From Parascedosporium putredinis (Eukaryota; Ascomycota; Sordariomycetes; Microascales; Microascaceae), in NCBI GenBank assembly GCA_949357655.1, contig CASHTG010000001.1, positions 2,790,001 through 2,854,000 of the forward strand: a DNA stretch of 64,000 nucleotides. The letters run 5' to 3'. The notes beneath the pieces were generated by a model. It saw only the letters and a list, made by a program, of their open reading frames with translations, made no database searches and had not been told where the DNA came from. The position numbers and the translations under genes are program-made. Below are positions 46,952-60,200 of this stretch, one piece after another; position 1 is the stretch's first letter, and each line of letters begins with the position of its first letter.

Positions 46952-49900
46952 ATGGCTTACGAAGGAGGCTATCCAGCGCAACAGCGCCCGTACGCCGGGC
47001 AGGCCGCCCCGCGACAGAACCCCGCTCCCGCCCCAATGCAGGGCCCTGGTCAATACCAGCAGCAAGGTTATGAAGACTACCAAGGTGGACAGGGCTACGA
47101 CTACTACGATGACGGGAGCGGCGGTTACGGCCCTGATTATGGTCAACAATACCAAGATCCCTCTTACGGCCAAGGGCCTCCGGACCAGAGATATCCGCCT
47201 CAACGACAGGATTACTATGGAGCGCCTCCTCCTAATGGCGCTCCGATGGGAGGACGCGGAGGGCCGGGCCCTTTACCTCGTTCTCAGACCATGGGAAATA
47301 TGAGAAATGGCCCTTACCCTCCCCGTGGAGGTGGCCTTCCCTCAGGCCCTGGTAGGGTCCATCCAAATGGCCCTCCACGGGGCGGTGGGCCACCTGGCGC
47401 GTATGGAAGAGGGCCGCCACCTCCAATGGACATGCCTCGTAAGTTCCATTACATCACGCGATCGCCCTAAACGATCAGGCAAGACCTGGTGACTAATAAC
47501 CCATGCCTCTACACAGCGCAAGGTCGACCTCCGATGAACGGCGGCATGAGGAGCCCGGTCAATGGAAGGTTTGGGGGCAACCAATTCCCGAACCAGCCTC
47601 AATATGACGAATCCCAGTTATCCAACCAAATGGGTGCGATGGACATCTCGCAGCGACCACGAATGCCCGTGGACCGCCACAGCGATGGTGCTCAGCGTGG
47701 CGGGATGCGACCACCCGAGGGGATCCAATCCCCGACAGACGGCATGCGAGGTCTACCTCCTCCCGGCCTCCCACGTGGCTTTGATGAGGGGCGCCGGGGC
47801 TCAGAGCCCGCCCCCGGTCCCGGGTTTGGGCCAGCGGGTCAGGGGCAGGGGTATGCCGAGCCTGGATTTGGTCCAGGCCCTGGGCCTCTCGGGCCGCCAG
47901 GAAACGACTTTGGACCTCCATCTCGAAGCATGACGATGCCAATGAACGACCCGGCACAGCGACGGGAACCCATGCCTCCGCAACCACCGATGCCCTATGG
48001 GCCCGTCCCTGGTCGTGGCCTCCCGCCGCCACAGAGGCCTGCGACCTCTCAAAGCCAGCGCCCACCGCCCCAGAGAATCTATCCAAACCAAGGGCCGCCC
48101 CCTCAGCCTGGATACGGCGGCGGTCCAGGCTATGGAAATGGTCCTCAACCCCCTGGGCCACGGCAGGCGTCTCGCGCCTCCTACGATGACATCTTTGATA
48201 GCTACGGTGGTGGCCCGGCGGGCAATGGAGATTACCCACCTGGACCTCCAAATGATATGGGATACTATAATGGACCGCCCCGCCAGGCCTCCCTGGGAGG
48301 TTCCATGGATCCGTATGCGGGCCCCGGGGGCTCCTAACGGGCCATTACCTCCCGGCCCGGTACCGCAGGCACTCAACATACCACGCACAAAATCCCAGCC
48401 AAATCTACGCAACGGACAGCCGGTGTTTGAGATGTCGGGTGATATTCCGCCCATGCCTAACATGCCGGGTCAACCTGGGGGCGGCCCCGGTCAGCCCGGC
48501 GGTCGTCCGGGTCCTGTAGGACTCCCAGCAAACCCAGCGGGTCCCAGGGGAGGGCCTGGTAGTTTACCCCCAACCCGTCTCCTTCCCAATCAGCCAACCC
48601 GGATGCCCTCCCCTCGCACCCCACCCCAGTACGACCGGGCTTAATGGCGGACTCCGTGGTAAACGTGGCGAACAAGCCTCCCCCAGTGCGGACCTACGGC
48701 ACCTCGTCGCCTGCACCGACTATGAATAGTGGGCCTCCTTCAACCGCTACGCCCTCGGAGCCACCTCCAGATCCAGTCACTAGTGAAGAGTTGGAGCGCT
48801 TAAGGGTTATCGTAAAAGCAGACCCGAACGATCAGGAAACCGGCCTTCGATTTGCCAAGAGGCTTGTGGAAGCTGCAGACGTCTTGGTCCCCAACGTTGC
48901 GGACCCCAAGACGAGAGCTAGGTCGCGCGATAGGTATCTAGCCGACGCGTACAAGGTGTTGAAGAAGCTGGCCAACGCGCAGAACAAAGAAGCCATGTTC
49001 TTCTTCGCAGATTGCATCGGAAGGTCCCTCTTCAGCAACGATCCGGATCACAAGGAGGCCTTTACCTTGTATCAGTCCGCAGCCAAATTGGGCCACGCGG
49101 CTGCCGCCTACCGCACAGCCGTCTGTTGCGAGATTGGTCACGAAGATGGAGGAGGCACGAGGAAGGATCCCCTCAAGGCCATTCAGTGGTATAAGCGGGC
49201 TGCTACCTTGGGTGATACGCCAGCCATGTACAAGATGGGCATGATCCAGCTCAAAGGCTTGTTGGGTCAACCCAAGAATCCTCGCGAGGCTATCGGCTGG
49301 CTCAAGAGGGCGGCCGACCAGTCGACGGGTGAGAACCCGCACGCCCTCCATGAGCTAGGTCTGCTTTACGAATCGGCGCAGCCCAACGACGTCATCATCC
49401 GAGACGAAAAGTATGCCTTCACCCTATTCAAGAAGGCTGCCGAACTAGGATACAAGTTTTCGCAGTTCCGTCTTGGATGCGCGTACGAGTATGGCCTCAT
49501 GGGCTGCCCCATTGACCCCCGGCTCTCAATCATGTGGTACTCCAAAGCCGCGATGCAAGAGGAGCACCAAGCAGAGCTTGCGCTCAGCGGCTGGTACTTG
49601 ACGGGCAGCGAGGGCGTGTTGGCACAAAGCGACACAGAAGCGTATCTCTGGGCGAGAAAGGCCGCCATGGCTGGTCTGGCCAAGGCAGAGTACGCCATGG
49701 GCTACTTTACAGAGGACGGAATCGGTGTACCCGCCAACATGGAAGATGCAAAGCGGTGGTATTGGCGAGCGGCTGGTAGGTTCCCCTTCACTATGTGAGA
49801 AATTGAAAAACAAGCTTGCTAACATGTCTAATCATGAAACAGCCCAGGACTTCCCCAAGGCGAGGGAGCGGCTTGAGGATCTCAAGAGGTCGGGCAAAAA

Positions 49901-49976
49901 TGGGCCGAGGCAACGCGAACGCATCTCACGAAGCAAGATGAACAAGCAGCAAGAAGGCGAATGCTCCGTTATGTAG
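46952..49976 (+). CDS. Sel1-repeat chitin synthase activator (Chs4/Skt5-like)
   Basis: Scaffold protein of the Skt5/Chs4 type, which brings chitin synthase to septa and growth sites. Exons are 46952-47438, 47517-49775 and 49843-49976. The N-terminal half is a long Gly/Pro/Gln/Tyr-rich disordered region (GQYQQQGYEDYQGGQGYDYY and many PPP/GPG stretches). From about 48760 come tandem Sel1 repeats, including YLADAYKVLKKLA, AAKLGHAAAAYRTAVCCEIG, AIQWYKRAATLGDTPAMYKM and AFTLFKKAAELGYKFSQFRL. The protein ends CSVM, a CaaX box predicted to be farnesylated, as in yeast Skt5. Two single-base losses, near 48325-48332 (G run) and 48641-48644, break the middle; the downstream frame starts at an ATG (48644) by chance. 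Expected length is about 960 residues. Confidence 0.92.
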
Positions 49977-51261
49977 CGGAAGTGGCCACCATTCTCTTAC
50001 TATTTGCTAAACCCAAATTCCATTGTACAAAAATATGATGACGACTCAAATGTTTCTATATGCATACACCAGCTGAAGGAGGAGAAGGGCAGAGGCGAAG
50101 GGAGACTTAGGCACGCAGATGCCACTGAATGGATCAGATCAATGATAAGTACAAATGTAATATGCATCTACTTTGATATGACGATTCCCCGCGGCGTCGG
50201 ATCGATGTTAAGAGCCATAGACTCATATGATGCTTGAGGGGTTTTCTTTTTCTATCTTGTTTCCATGAGGTTGTTTTATCTGTTTGGTATATATATATAT
50301 ATAGATGGGGATGTTCAAAGCGAAATGAAGATGTATAAATCAAAGAAACAACATATGCGTGGAGATAAGTGATATATACTCTTTGTGCTCTCCGCGATCT
50401 TTTAGCTCGTACCGCGGTACACTAAGTAGAAGATGCAAGATATCTGTTGATTTAGATGATATGGTAGCCCGTTTAAAAGACGCCATGCCGTATTGTAGTC
50501 GTATCGGGTAGAGATTTCAGTATGGCCCTCTCCGCCTGCTTCTTGATGAGATCAATCAAGTTGTTCAATTCCACCTTCTTTTTCTATCTTGAAGCCCTGA
50601 CCCTTCGACTCTTGAACTCCAGGGATCTTTGCGCCAACGAGCAAACGCAGTCACAGGCATCTCTCGAAATTCAACTCAGTTTACGGTGGCGCACTGGTCG
50701 AACGCTAGTTCCTATGTCTGCCCTCAGGATCAATGTTAGTTAACACGTCAAACTTAAGTTCCGTTGACTGAAGGCCAAGATGGCAAAACAGATACTACAT
50801 GTACAGTGTCATGGCATCTTTCGGATAAGTGGGATAAAAGAACCGCTACTGCGGTTCGTAATATTGATCAAATCCCTATCTTCCACTAGTATTCATCTCT
50901 CACTTTCCCATTAGTGATGGATGTACCCATCTCTCGCGAAGATCTTCCAGCAAAGCCTGTGCTTGGCCTGCATGATCCAGTGCATTGTTTGTAACGCCCT
51001 CCGGGGTCTGCATCCTTGGATGCATCTCCCTCTCAAAGGGCTAGGTTCGGTATATACAAGACTCCCATCTCCATGTACTCCTTTACTCCGGCAATTCTCC
51101 ACTAGCAGGAGTCCAGTGGCCAGCATATCATTGGATAGACAAAAGAAAGTTGCGAGAAAAACAAAAAGTAAGAAAAGGACGGGGGCTTCAAGCAGCGGCG
51201 AGTGTAGGCACTTTCGAGTGGTGGTACACGGCCGGCTACAACAACGAAGCCCGAGGCTCGA
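49977..51261. other. convergent intergenic region
   Basis: Between the 3' ends of the chitin synthase activator (+) and the EGF-like protein gene (-). A (TA)n tract lies at 50288-50303. No gene is seen; both 3' untranslated regions probably extend into it. Confidence 0.5.
50288..50303. repeat. (TA)n microsatellite
   Basis: A short alternating TA tract lies in the convergent spacer. Confidence 0.7.
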
Positions 51262-53939
51262 CTAAACGCATCTCCAGGTTGCCGTCTCCGCGGTGAAACG
51301 GAAGCATATGAGCACTCTACTCGTAAAGGTCCAGGTCAAGCCCCTTCGCGGAACTCGGTTTTCCCATCGCTTGAAGGACCTTCCACCAGTGGCGCCGGAG
51401 CCTGCGTTTACCCTGAGGTTAACCAAGTCCACGGTGTTGCCATTACCGAGATCAATGCTCGAAGCTTGCTCAATTGTCAGGCTCGTTCCACGGCCATTGG
51501 CTGTGTTGGATGTAGTAAAGAAGCGCTGGAGCACGGATTGGGCGCGCGATGCGTCCGAGAGGCTATCCTCCTGCAGGATGAAGAGGACGGCAACTCGGGC
51601 AAAATCGAGCACGTCCTCTGATACGGCAAAGTTTGCGTTGGGGGCGCCAGTAGGGGCAGGCTGGAGTGTGGTAGTGACTGTGGTGGTGGTTGTTCCGGGG
51701 ATCCTGTTGGGAATGGTGCTTATCGTCCTCAAGATTGTCGTCACCTGAGGAATCGTCTGAAACCCGGCAATAGACGACTCGGCCGCTGCGTTGAGCTGGT
51801 TTGCCACAATGGTAACTACTTCTACCGAGACGAAAACCGCCGCCCCTACGACGGCAGCATCGTCGCTACCATCGTTGCCAACAGCCACGCCAAGGACAGT
51901 TGATCCTTCGTCCCCGGTCCTAGAGGAGCGCCCGTCAAATGTCACCAGCGAGTTCTGGGCTGTGCACGAAAGGCTGCCGGTATTGAATCGAGCGAGAATT
52001 TCCGTGCCCGAGAGGGGTATGGCAAATCTGTCCTGGGCCTGCGAGATGAGACGCGGGATAGCCTGACCGAGCGTCACATTGTCAATGCCCGTTGATTCGT
52101 TTATGGCTTCCAAGCTCGTCGTCGTACATCCAGCTGAGCCGGCAATGGTGCAATTGGACCCCGTGAAGCCATTTGTGCAGATACACGAGCAAACGTTGCG
52201 GGCGACGACATTGGTCCCACCATTCTCACAGGTCAGTTGTTCTCGGCACTGGGCCAAGGTTGAGTCGCCTAGCGGCCCTCCGATATTGCGGAAGACGAAA
52301 AATTGCAGAGGCACCAAGACGGCAGCAGCGATGATGCCAAGGATGACGATGATGATGACAATGAACCCCCACAGAGGGAGGCCGCAATACCTCTTCTTCT
52401 TGTCTTGCGGTGGGGAGCTCTTCTTGTTAGGGACGGCCTCGTTCGTCGCGTCCGTCTGCTGGCTTGCGAGCGCACGATTCGCAGGCGGTAAGGGCCAGGA
52501 TGAGGTCGTTTTGAACCAACTGCCAACCCGACTAGTGCGCGAAGTTACTTGAGCTGGCGGAGGGAACGCCGCGAGCATGTCAGAGAAGCCGGACTGATGT
52601 CGGTCGTCGGCTGCACAACACACACTTTCTGTTAGTAACCCCAATTGAAGCCAATATCGTGTTCTCGTTCAGAGTCATTCAATTTAGTCATACCTGAGTA
52701 ACGTTCCGAGTCCCGCCCGGCCTTTTCATCCAGATAATTCAAATCATCGAAACGACTGGCCGGTCGCTTTCCTCGGTCAATCATGGCCGCGAGCCTCGTG
52801 GCGCGCTTAATGAGATCCGGCAGGCTTGTCACGCTTCCACGGGCGTTCGCTCTATCCACAGCCTCCATGTCTAACCTGGGCGGGCGTCGAATGGCAGATA
52901 GTCGGTTGTAGCTAGTATAGGCTTGCGAGGGTGACAAGGCCCGAGCCTGGGCGGCGGCATCCGTCGCGTTTGTGTTCGCATCCGCTAACCTGGCATTCGG
53001 CGCACCACCAGATTTGGATGAAGTCGCCATCGTCTCTGAGCTCGAGGCCTCTACGTAACCAGTGCCGTCCGCAAACGGGTCCTGAAGAGGTCCCGGACCT
53101 GGGCGCTGGGGTGCTGACGTAGGAGCGGCCGACCCTTTATTCATCACGAGATGCGGCTTTTCCCTCTTGCCAATGCTAGCACTCCGCACAAGTTGAGACT
53201 CGTCAACGGTTAGGGAATCGCCGCCGCGGACATTGCCTCTCGCGGCGTCGTCGTACGCAATGTCTGGATATGTCGGGCTGTTGCCAGGGGAAAGGCTGCC
53301 AAAGCTCTCGGGCATAGCGGCGCTCGAGGCCAACGAGGTGTAGGACCTCAACCTAGGGCTCTCCTCGGGGATAGGTGATACGAATGAAACATTAGAGTAA
53401 AAGGACGACGCACCCCGGCGAGCCGAAGGGGGCGGTCCCAAAGTTACGCTCCGGCGGCCGGCAGGGATGCCGGGAGGAGGACCGGAGATAGGTAGCGGGA
53501 AATCGGGTATCGAAGCACTGGATGAACTTGTTTGGACGGAGGAGGGTGTAGGAGGAATCGAGCCATTAAAACTTTGGTCCGAGTCTCGGATGTTTTGGGG
53601 CTGGTTTCTAAAGACGGGCGTCGGATCTTGCACGCGGGAAGCGTCTAATATTGAGGGTACGCGGCTAGGACGAGGAGGCCGTTGGGGAGGCTGGGATCTC
53701 CCGGGCGTGGATTGAAAGGGCTCCGAACCAGCAGGCGTGGCGGGAGTCGGGATAGGACCCGGTAGAGGCCACTGTGGGACGGGCGTTGGCCGTGATATTA
53801 CAGCGCCGATGGGGCCGGTGTTCCCCTGAAGAGCTAAAGGGCGTGCGGGCCTCCCGTTGCCCAACTCGGCTCGTTCCCTCGCCATCCGTACGGATCCCCC
53901 AGAAGCGTCCATATCTCTTCCATTTTGAGGCAGACTCAT
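51262..53939 (-). CDS. single-pass membrane protein with one EGF-like domain
   Basis: Two minus-strand exons (53939-52694 and 52610-51262) give 864 residues with no frame break. Residues 1 to about 490 are Ser/Pro/Arg-rich and probably cytoplasmic. A single transmembrane segment follows at about residues 496-522 (LWGFIVIIIVILGIIAAAVL), preceded by the basic DKKKRY, so an N-in, C-out topology is likely. Just outside is an EGF-like module with six cysteines (CREQLTC, CSCIC, GFTGSNC; about residues 537-569). The remaining outer region is rich in T, S, V and A, with a TTTTTVTTT stretch. It resembles hypothetical EGF-domain surface proteins of filamentous ascomycetes; I know no characterised function. 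The last 35 residues look atypical and might be a frame artefact. Confidence 0.85.
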
Positions 53940-54994
53940 TTAGCACCTTTGAGGACAACCGTCAGACATGAGGCGGGACGGGTAACTCGAACAGACTGTC
54001 GAACACTGAACAGACAGGTGCCAGTAGTTTCCCGACACGACTTGAAGGAACAAATCGAGGTGTGGTTCGTCGTTCCTTTCCCACCAATTCGTCCTGCACG
54101 CAGTAAATGATTGCACGGGGGTCGCAAGGTCGGCTCGACGAGTCGGTTTCGTGGGTAGAAGATGGTGGCCGAAGGGTAACGAAGGTCCGGACTAAGCCTA
54201 TAGATCGGTGCCGACGAGTCTGTTGACAAGACGCGCAAACGGGGAGGACAGACAGGGCGAAGTAAAAGACTGGACGATGAGGCGAATGCAGGTCAAGGGA
54301 AGCTGGGTATCTCGAAGCGATTCGGTGTTGCTGAACTCTACAAAATCCGGCGCTGTGGAACCATCGAGGCCTCGCGGGGATGACGGAACAAAATTAAGAC
54401 AACAAGTGTGTAAGTTGAAGAAGAGAACGCAGATGCCAGCTTGCTGTGGTGTATATAAAACGAAAGAAAGATTGAGAAGGAAAAAGAAAATAAAATAAAG
54501 AAAATGAAGAATATGTCGGGATTGGTGAGAGGAGAGAACGCAACCCTGAACATGAAAGGAGGATCCGAGATCCAGAGAGAGTGTCGAGGCGGAGTTGGGA
54601 GGGCGATGTGTGTGAGAGGTCGGAAAGGCGAAAAGAGGGTAAAATGAAAAGGGAGCCCAAAAAAAAAAAAAAGAGAGCCTGAAGATGACTGAGCAAGAAA
54701 AGTGTCAGCTCTGCTTGAAACCTAGGAAAGACGTGAAAAAGGTCAGGTGTAAAGGTGAGGCAGGACGACAAAGACGTCGATATCGGATTGGGAAGGAAGG
54801 CGGATGGGTGGCCGTGACGGGCGCGCACGTCTTGCCAACAAGGGTAACCCACACTCCCTAAACAGCCGGGTCGCAAGTAGGAAGGGGAATTCAGGGCACA
54901 ACGGCCTGGGCCAGGCAAGGGAAAGAGGAGAGGGGACAGGGAACAAGGGGATCACCTACGGGGCACTCCGTACAGTATTCGTTTCGGAAGTGGT

Positions 54995-55025
54995 GTTTGT
55001 GTGCGTGTGTGTGTGTGTGCGTGTG
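54995..55025. repeat. (GT)n microsatellite, interrupted
   Basis: GT units interrupted by GC steps lie upstream of the EGF-like protein gene. Confidence 0.7.
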
Positions 55026-57240
55026 GATGGATTCGGGAGACGGATGGTGTAAGTGCTCTTGATCGATCGAGACCTGGAGAATTTCGTCCGCGTCAAGGCT
55101 ACGAACACTGAATAAGACTATTTTCCAGGAAAGAAAAACTCTCCTCGAGACTCGAGGCGGGGAAACCCCAGAATGAAATAAGTCTAATGCCCAAGAGAAA
55201 GCACATTATCGATGGAGAAGCCAAAGAGGGAATAACCCACCTTCCCTCGTCTGTCCGGGGCGTGTGTGTCCAAGTCGCCGTCACAGTCTTTTTCCATCAC
55301 CCCTGCTTTTTTGTCTTTCCCTCTCCCCTTCCACTTCCAGGGACGGTGGGGCCCAGAAGCAGGCACAAAGTACTTTGTACCCCCGGCCGGATGTGCAGTG
55401 CACCTTCCTGTCCAATCAGCGTCGGTCGCACCTCCCACCTCCGGTCCCTCAACTCTTCTCTTCTCTGTTGGTCAGGGCGGAAAGCTGCAAAAAGGAAAAG
55501 GTGTGCGGGGCCATTACGCACAGTGTGCGTTTCAGGATCCAGGCACATCAGGGGAAATTTGTCCCTGTCAAACTCGACGGCGCTGAGAGCGAGGACACGG
55601 TCGTGTGTCGGAAGTCACGAAGATCAAGTGTCAATCAAGCATCCATGGCTCGTCGTGATGGCTTGTCGTGATGGCTCCCATGAGCATGTTCTCCATGATC
55701 TCGGTAACGGCCTACGATTGGTGACCGGCAGGAACCAATGTGTTTACTCGACGCAGGCTCATTCTTCCCTCCCACCATTTGCTCTCCTGCCAATCTCGCT
55801 CGCCATCACGGGCTCGAGATAGATCCCCGGAATGTGGAGTCCATCGAATCGATGCATTGAAAAGATCGGTTAAAATAAAGAAAGAAAGAAAGAAAAGGTG
55901 ACCTCTCATGCTCTCGATGACAGTAGTGCACAATGCTCAGCCTCCAGTCTGTCGTACGAGACCACACAAAATCGAGCCTGTTGGGTCCATGTGTGGCCAA
56001 CAAAAAGAAGAGGTCCCTCTCATGCAAAGACATGGGGTTCCCTCAGCTCCATTACGTGCGCCGAGTGATCTATTACATTGTCCTTCACCAATGAAGTGGA
56101 TGCGATGCAGAGAATCCAGGCACAGGGTCATAAACCAAGCAGACTCAGCAGGCCAAGTAGACCAATTCTTTGGCTGTATCAAGGTACGTTGTCGAGATGC
56201 ATCAGCGCATCGACGGCGTCGATGTCTCTCACGAACATCAAGGATTTGCAGAGGGAGGAGATGCGCGCATATTGACCCCTTGGGTCATGCTTATTCTCCT
56301 TTGTTACCAACTTCGACGCTGTTTCCACCCATTGTTTCCTTTTAACAGAGATTGGCAGACAAGAGTTCACAAATCCGACAAATCTCAAATCAGTGCAAGG
56401 CGTGGTCCGGTCCAACCCGCCCATGTCCTGCACTACACTATACATGACGAAATTAGTTGCTTCTATTTCCCCGGTCTGGCGATGGGTTGAAATATTGGTG
56501 AGTAGGCTGGCTGAGAAATTTAGATGAGGCGCTTGGTATTATTATTACAAGATCCAAATAGATCCCATCCCAACTCAACTTCACTTTATCGACCGATCTG
56601 TGCCAGTGCAGCTCACTAATACCGACGCTCCATTATCCGAAATTGCCTCGAAAACATAATAATAGATATCCATTTATTTCAATTTGTGATGGTAGCACTA
56701 GGGGTCCACCTCACTAAAAATACCAAGTTATCTCCACCAGAGCTGGATGCTTGATCAATGGAATATTCTATCCACAATGTACGCCAACCACCATTCTCTT
56801 CGTGTAACAGAACCGTCCTTGATGCGATACATTGCCTCGGTACAGTGTACACGAATTCGTCGGTGCCGCCCGCATCATCCCCCAGCACTCGCGTACAGCA
56901 TACCTCCAACCTACCTCATCCCTGACCATCCTCAACTCGGTGTGATGGCTTGCTGCACAATGTTAGTTTGCACCCCTAGTATCGTGCTCGATTAAGCATC
57001 TCAAATTGATCAATGTTGCAATAGAATGGATCATGATACATTCGAACTCTGTGGGATTCTCCATCGAGTGTAATACACCCCAATACTTGGAGACTCATGA
57101 TCCTTGCTACCCCTCGCGCACCCACGGATGGTGGCATGCCGCGCTGTATCAGCAGTGTGTATCGTTGGGAACCATCCGCCAAAGCGCCCATTCCCTTCCC
57201 CATCAGAGAGATCCAGATCTTACTATTGGGGAAACACATT

Positions 57241-57241
<1 letters not shown>

Positions 57242-57290
<49 letters not shown>
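57242..57290. repeat. (GT)19 followed by (AG)5
   Basis: Nineteen uninterrupted GT units at 57242-57279 are followed by A and five AG units. This is the longest pure dinucleotide repeat in the window. Confidence 0.9.
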
Positions 57291-57291
<1 letters not shown>

Positions 57292-60200
57292 CAGAGGTGG
57301 TGACAGCCAATGTACCTAGGGCCAGGGTCGTGCGCATCCATGACCCACGACTCCCAAGGATTGGCGGTTCGCTTTCAGCATCTTCGAAGGCTCTGGTGTC
57401 TGCAATCCCGGTCTGCCCCCTGTCGGAACAAGCGGCAGCCCTTGAGCTCACCAACCCCGGAACGCTCGGTCAAGCTTTGAGAGAGAGAAGCAGGCGGGAA
57501 TAATAATACGAGAAGACTCACGAAGCGAAACCCGGGACCAGGCCGAGGCTTGTGCCTTTGGGGGCAGGATGCTTGCCAGAAACCAACGCACGCGCCAAAG
57601 AGCCATCCAGTCTTTAACTCGTTGCCCTTTGATGGGGCGTAAAGGTATAGGGAGAGCTAGAGTATCCAAGCACGCCAAAAGACACAGGTCTGTAGGCTGC
57701 AGTTATGAGGATGTCTTCAGCCCTTCAGCCAAGGCTGTCTCATCTCCACCATCTCTCCACGACAGACTTGCTTGAACCTAGCAAGCGAGGATATGATTCT
57801 CGAGGTCAAGGCTGAAATCGAAGAGAGCACATTCACGACACGCATGAGTGACGAGTGCATGGATGTCCCCCTTTACGAATGACATGACTGGTCCGTCCGT
57901 CTTGCGCTCTGGCAGGCTTGGGATGGCGGTGCAAACAGGCATAAGGGCCAAGGAAGTGGCATTGCCACTGTCCCTCTTTTCCCTTTCAGGGGAGCGAAGA
58001 AAAAGAGGGGACGATTCAATACTGACAGGAGCGAGAAAGCCACTAAAATGGCGCACAGACAAAGAGGGAAGGGATGAATCTTTCGCCCATATGCAGGTAC
58101 ACCTCGGTCCGGTTGTCACGACCACCCCGCTGGGAGGAGGAAGACACCATTTGAAGGCTGTGCCCCTCTTTCTCCCTTCGCATGCCCAGCATGTGCTCCT
58201 CGGAAAGGCAGCTCGTCTACCACTAGGCATCTTGGCCATCAACGTGTGGTGGAGGATTATCCCTCCGCGGAACTAACACTAATATTAGTTCGTCTGCTCT
58301 TGGGATACCGCTCTAGCGCCAACACCTAGCGTATTTGATGCATCATTGATCATTGATACGCCCGCTAGCATTGGGATATCGTACAGCTTCCCACATCGCC
58401 TGCCTTGGTTAAAAGGCGGACGCACAGTGGGCGCGCGCACTCATCACGATTCACGCAGTCGCAACCTTGGCCTGACGCTAGAACGGTGAAGCGAAGGTTT
58501 GTCAATGTTTAGTGTTCTCTTTAAATGCCTCCAGGTTACACCGACTTGCTTGCCTTGACCCCATCAAAGAGTCGACGAGTTATTGATCTCTTGGCCTCAC
58601 ACGAAATCGACAGCCATCCTCGGAGCGGCTTTGTTTTCCTTCCGCTATTCTCCATGCATTCTCATTACGATGCCCTCTGAGCTGGGGCAAGTTCGCCACT
58701 TCCACAGGAAAACCCCCGGGGCCTCACGCGTGCGCATCAATGTTCCGTGCCAAATCCCCTATCTCGAATGGATGGGAGAAGTCTGGAGGTGAGCGATGAC
58801 ACAGCGGAAAGCAACGACGGAGAAAATTCTCCTTCTCGAGGTGAAAGTTTCCGACGACACACACACACACAAGGGACCTCTGATGAAACAGTAACAGCCA
58901 CCCTGAGCAGTGATTGTGGCAGACTTAGGCAGGAACCAGCCTGCAGCCATTTGCCTTCGACCCATTATCAAGATGATGGTTTCAGTCAAGGCCTGCTCGG
59001 CGCATAGAGATGAAAAAGAAAAGAAGACAAGGCAGTCTCCTCGCATGTTGCTTGTAACGAACCAACCCCTCGAAAAAAATGGTTGTCTTGTCAGTTCATC
59101 CAAAGTTTTAGCTGTCTCGATTGCGGGAGGTTTGAAACGAAACTTGTCGCCTTTGGCCTTATTTCCAACCCCTCGCGTTGAAGTTGGCCAGACCATCTGT
59201 TGGTTGTGGGAGGGCCGCCGCAACAACCTCATGTAGCCGAGTGGCCGCATGGAATGTCAGAAGTAGTTCCAAACATCTCCCCGTGCCTGACTTATCCCGA
59301 ACAAGACAAGAAGATGGTTCGAAGAAAAGTCTTGTGGGCCGCCCTGGGCCGCTCACAAGATGCTTGAATCGCATCAGAATCGCCGTGCCACGATTATCTG
59401 ACAATCCGTGGATCCCGATCGTCGGCACAGTACCGAGGGTTGAAGCTGATAGGGTACATTCCACCTTGGCTTTCTTTCTTATCCTAACCTCCTGCAACCA
59501 CCGAGACCTGTAACCTTTCGGTTGCGGGGCGGTTCAATTGATTCTTTTTTTTTTTTTGGTCCCTCTTTCGTCCCTTTTCCCAGGCGGGATCGACACAAGT
59601 CTTTTATCCTGCAGCGTTTCAGACTTTCTCGCACCGCGCTCTGGAACACTTCCTCTGTCAAGGAATCAATTTATCCAGCCGTTTACCGAACTACGCCTCG
59701 CCACAACTTGAACCTCCAGACTGGAACGTCTCACTCATCACGTGATGATTAGATCTGGCCCGCGTTCACCTCGCCAGGCGCAAGTTTAGCCATCAAGCCC
59801 CCAGAACCATCCCAACGAATGTCCGAAGACGACACGTTTTGTAAGATACTGTCCCCGAGAATATCAGTCTTAGACACGCAAGGGCGAGACACCACGCATT
59901 GAAGTTTCTTTTTGCTCTTCAACTCGAACCGGTGGGGCTCCGCAGTCACCATCTGGCATGCAACTCTTGCTCTCTCCACCGCTCGTCCGGTCTACATGCC
60001 CAGCCACTCGAGCTTCGCGCAGTCTAAATATGTCCTGACCATAATGTCCTGACCACAAGCATCATGGATTCTTGCCTCCCTGAATGATTGCCCTCGCTTG
60101 TCGGGCTGATCTAGGTGGGTAATGAACGGCCCACGGTCTTCGAAGCTTCGAAGTAGTCAGACTGTACTGGCTTCGAAAATACGTGGGTTATTTGGTGACT

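Noticed and set aside
55187..55822. Plus-strand open frame of 211 codons
   Set aside because: All three frames are open over much of the same stretch and the sequence is low in domain-like features; probably chance.
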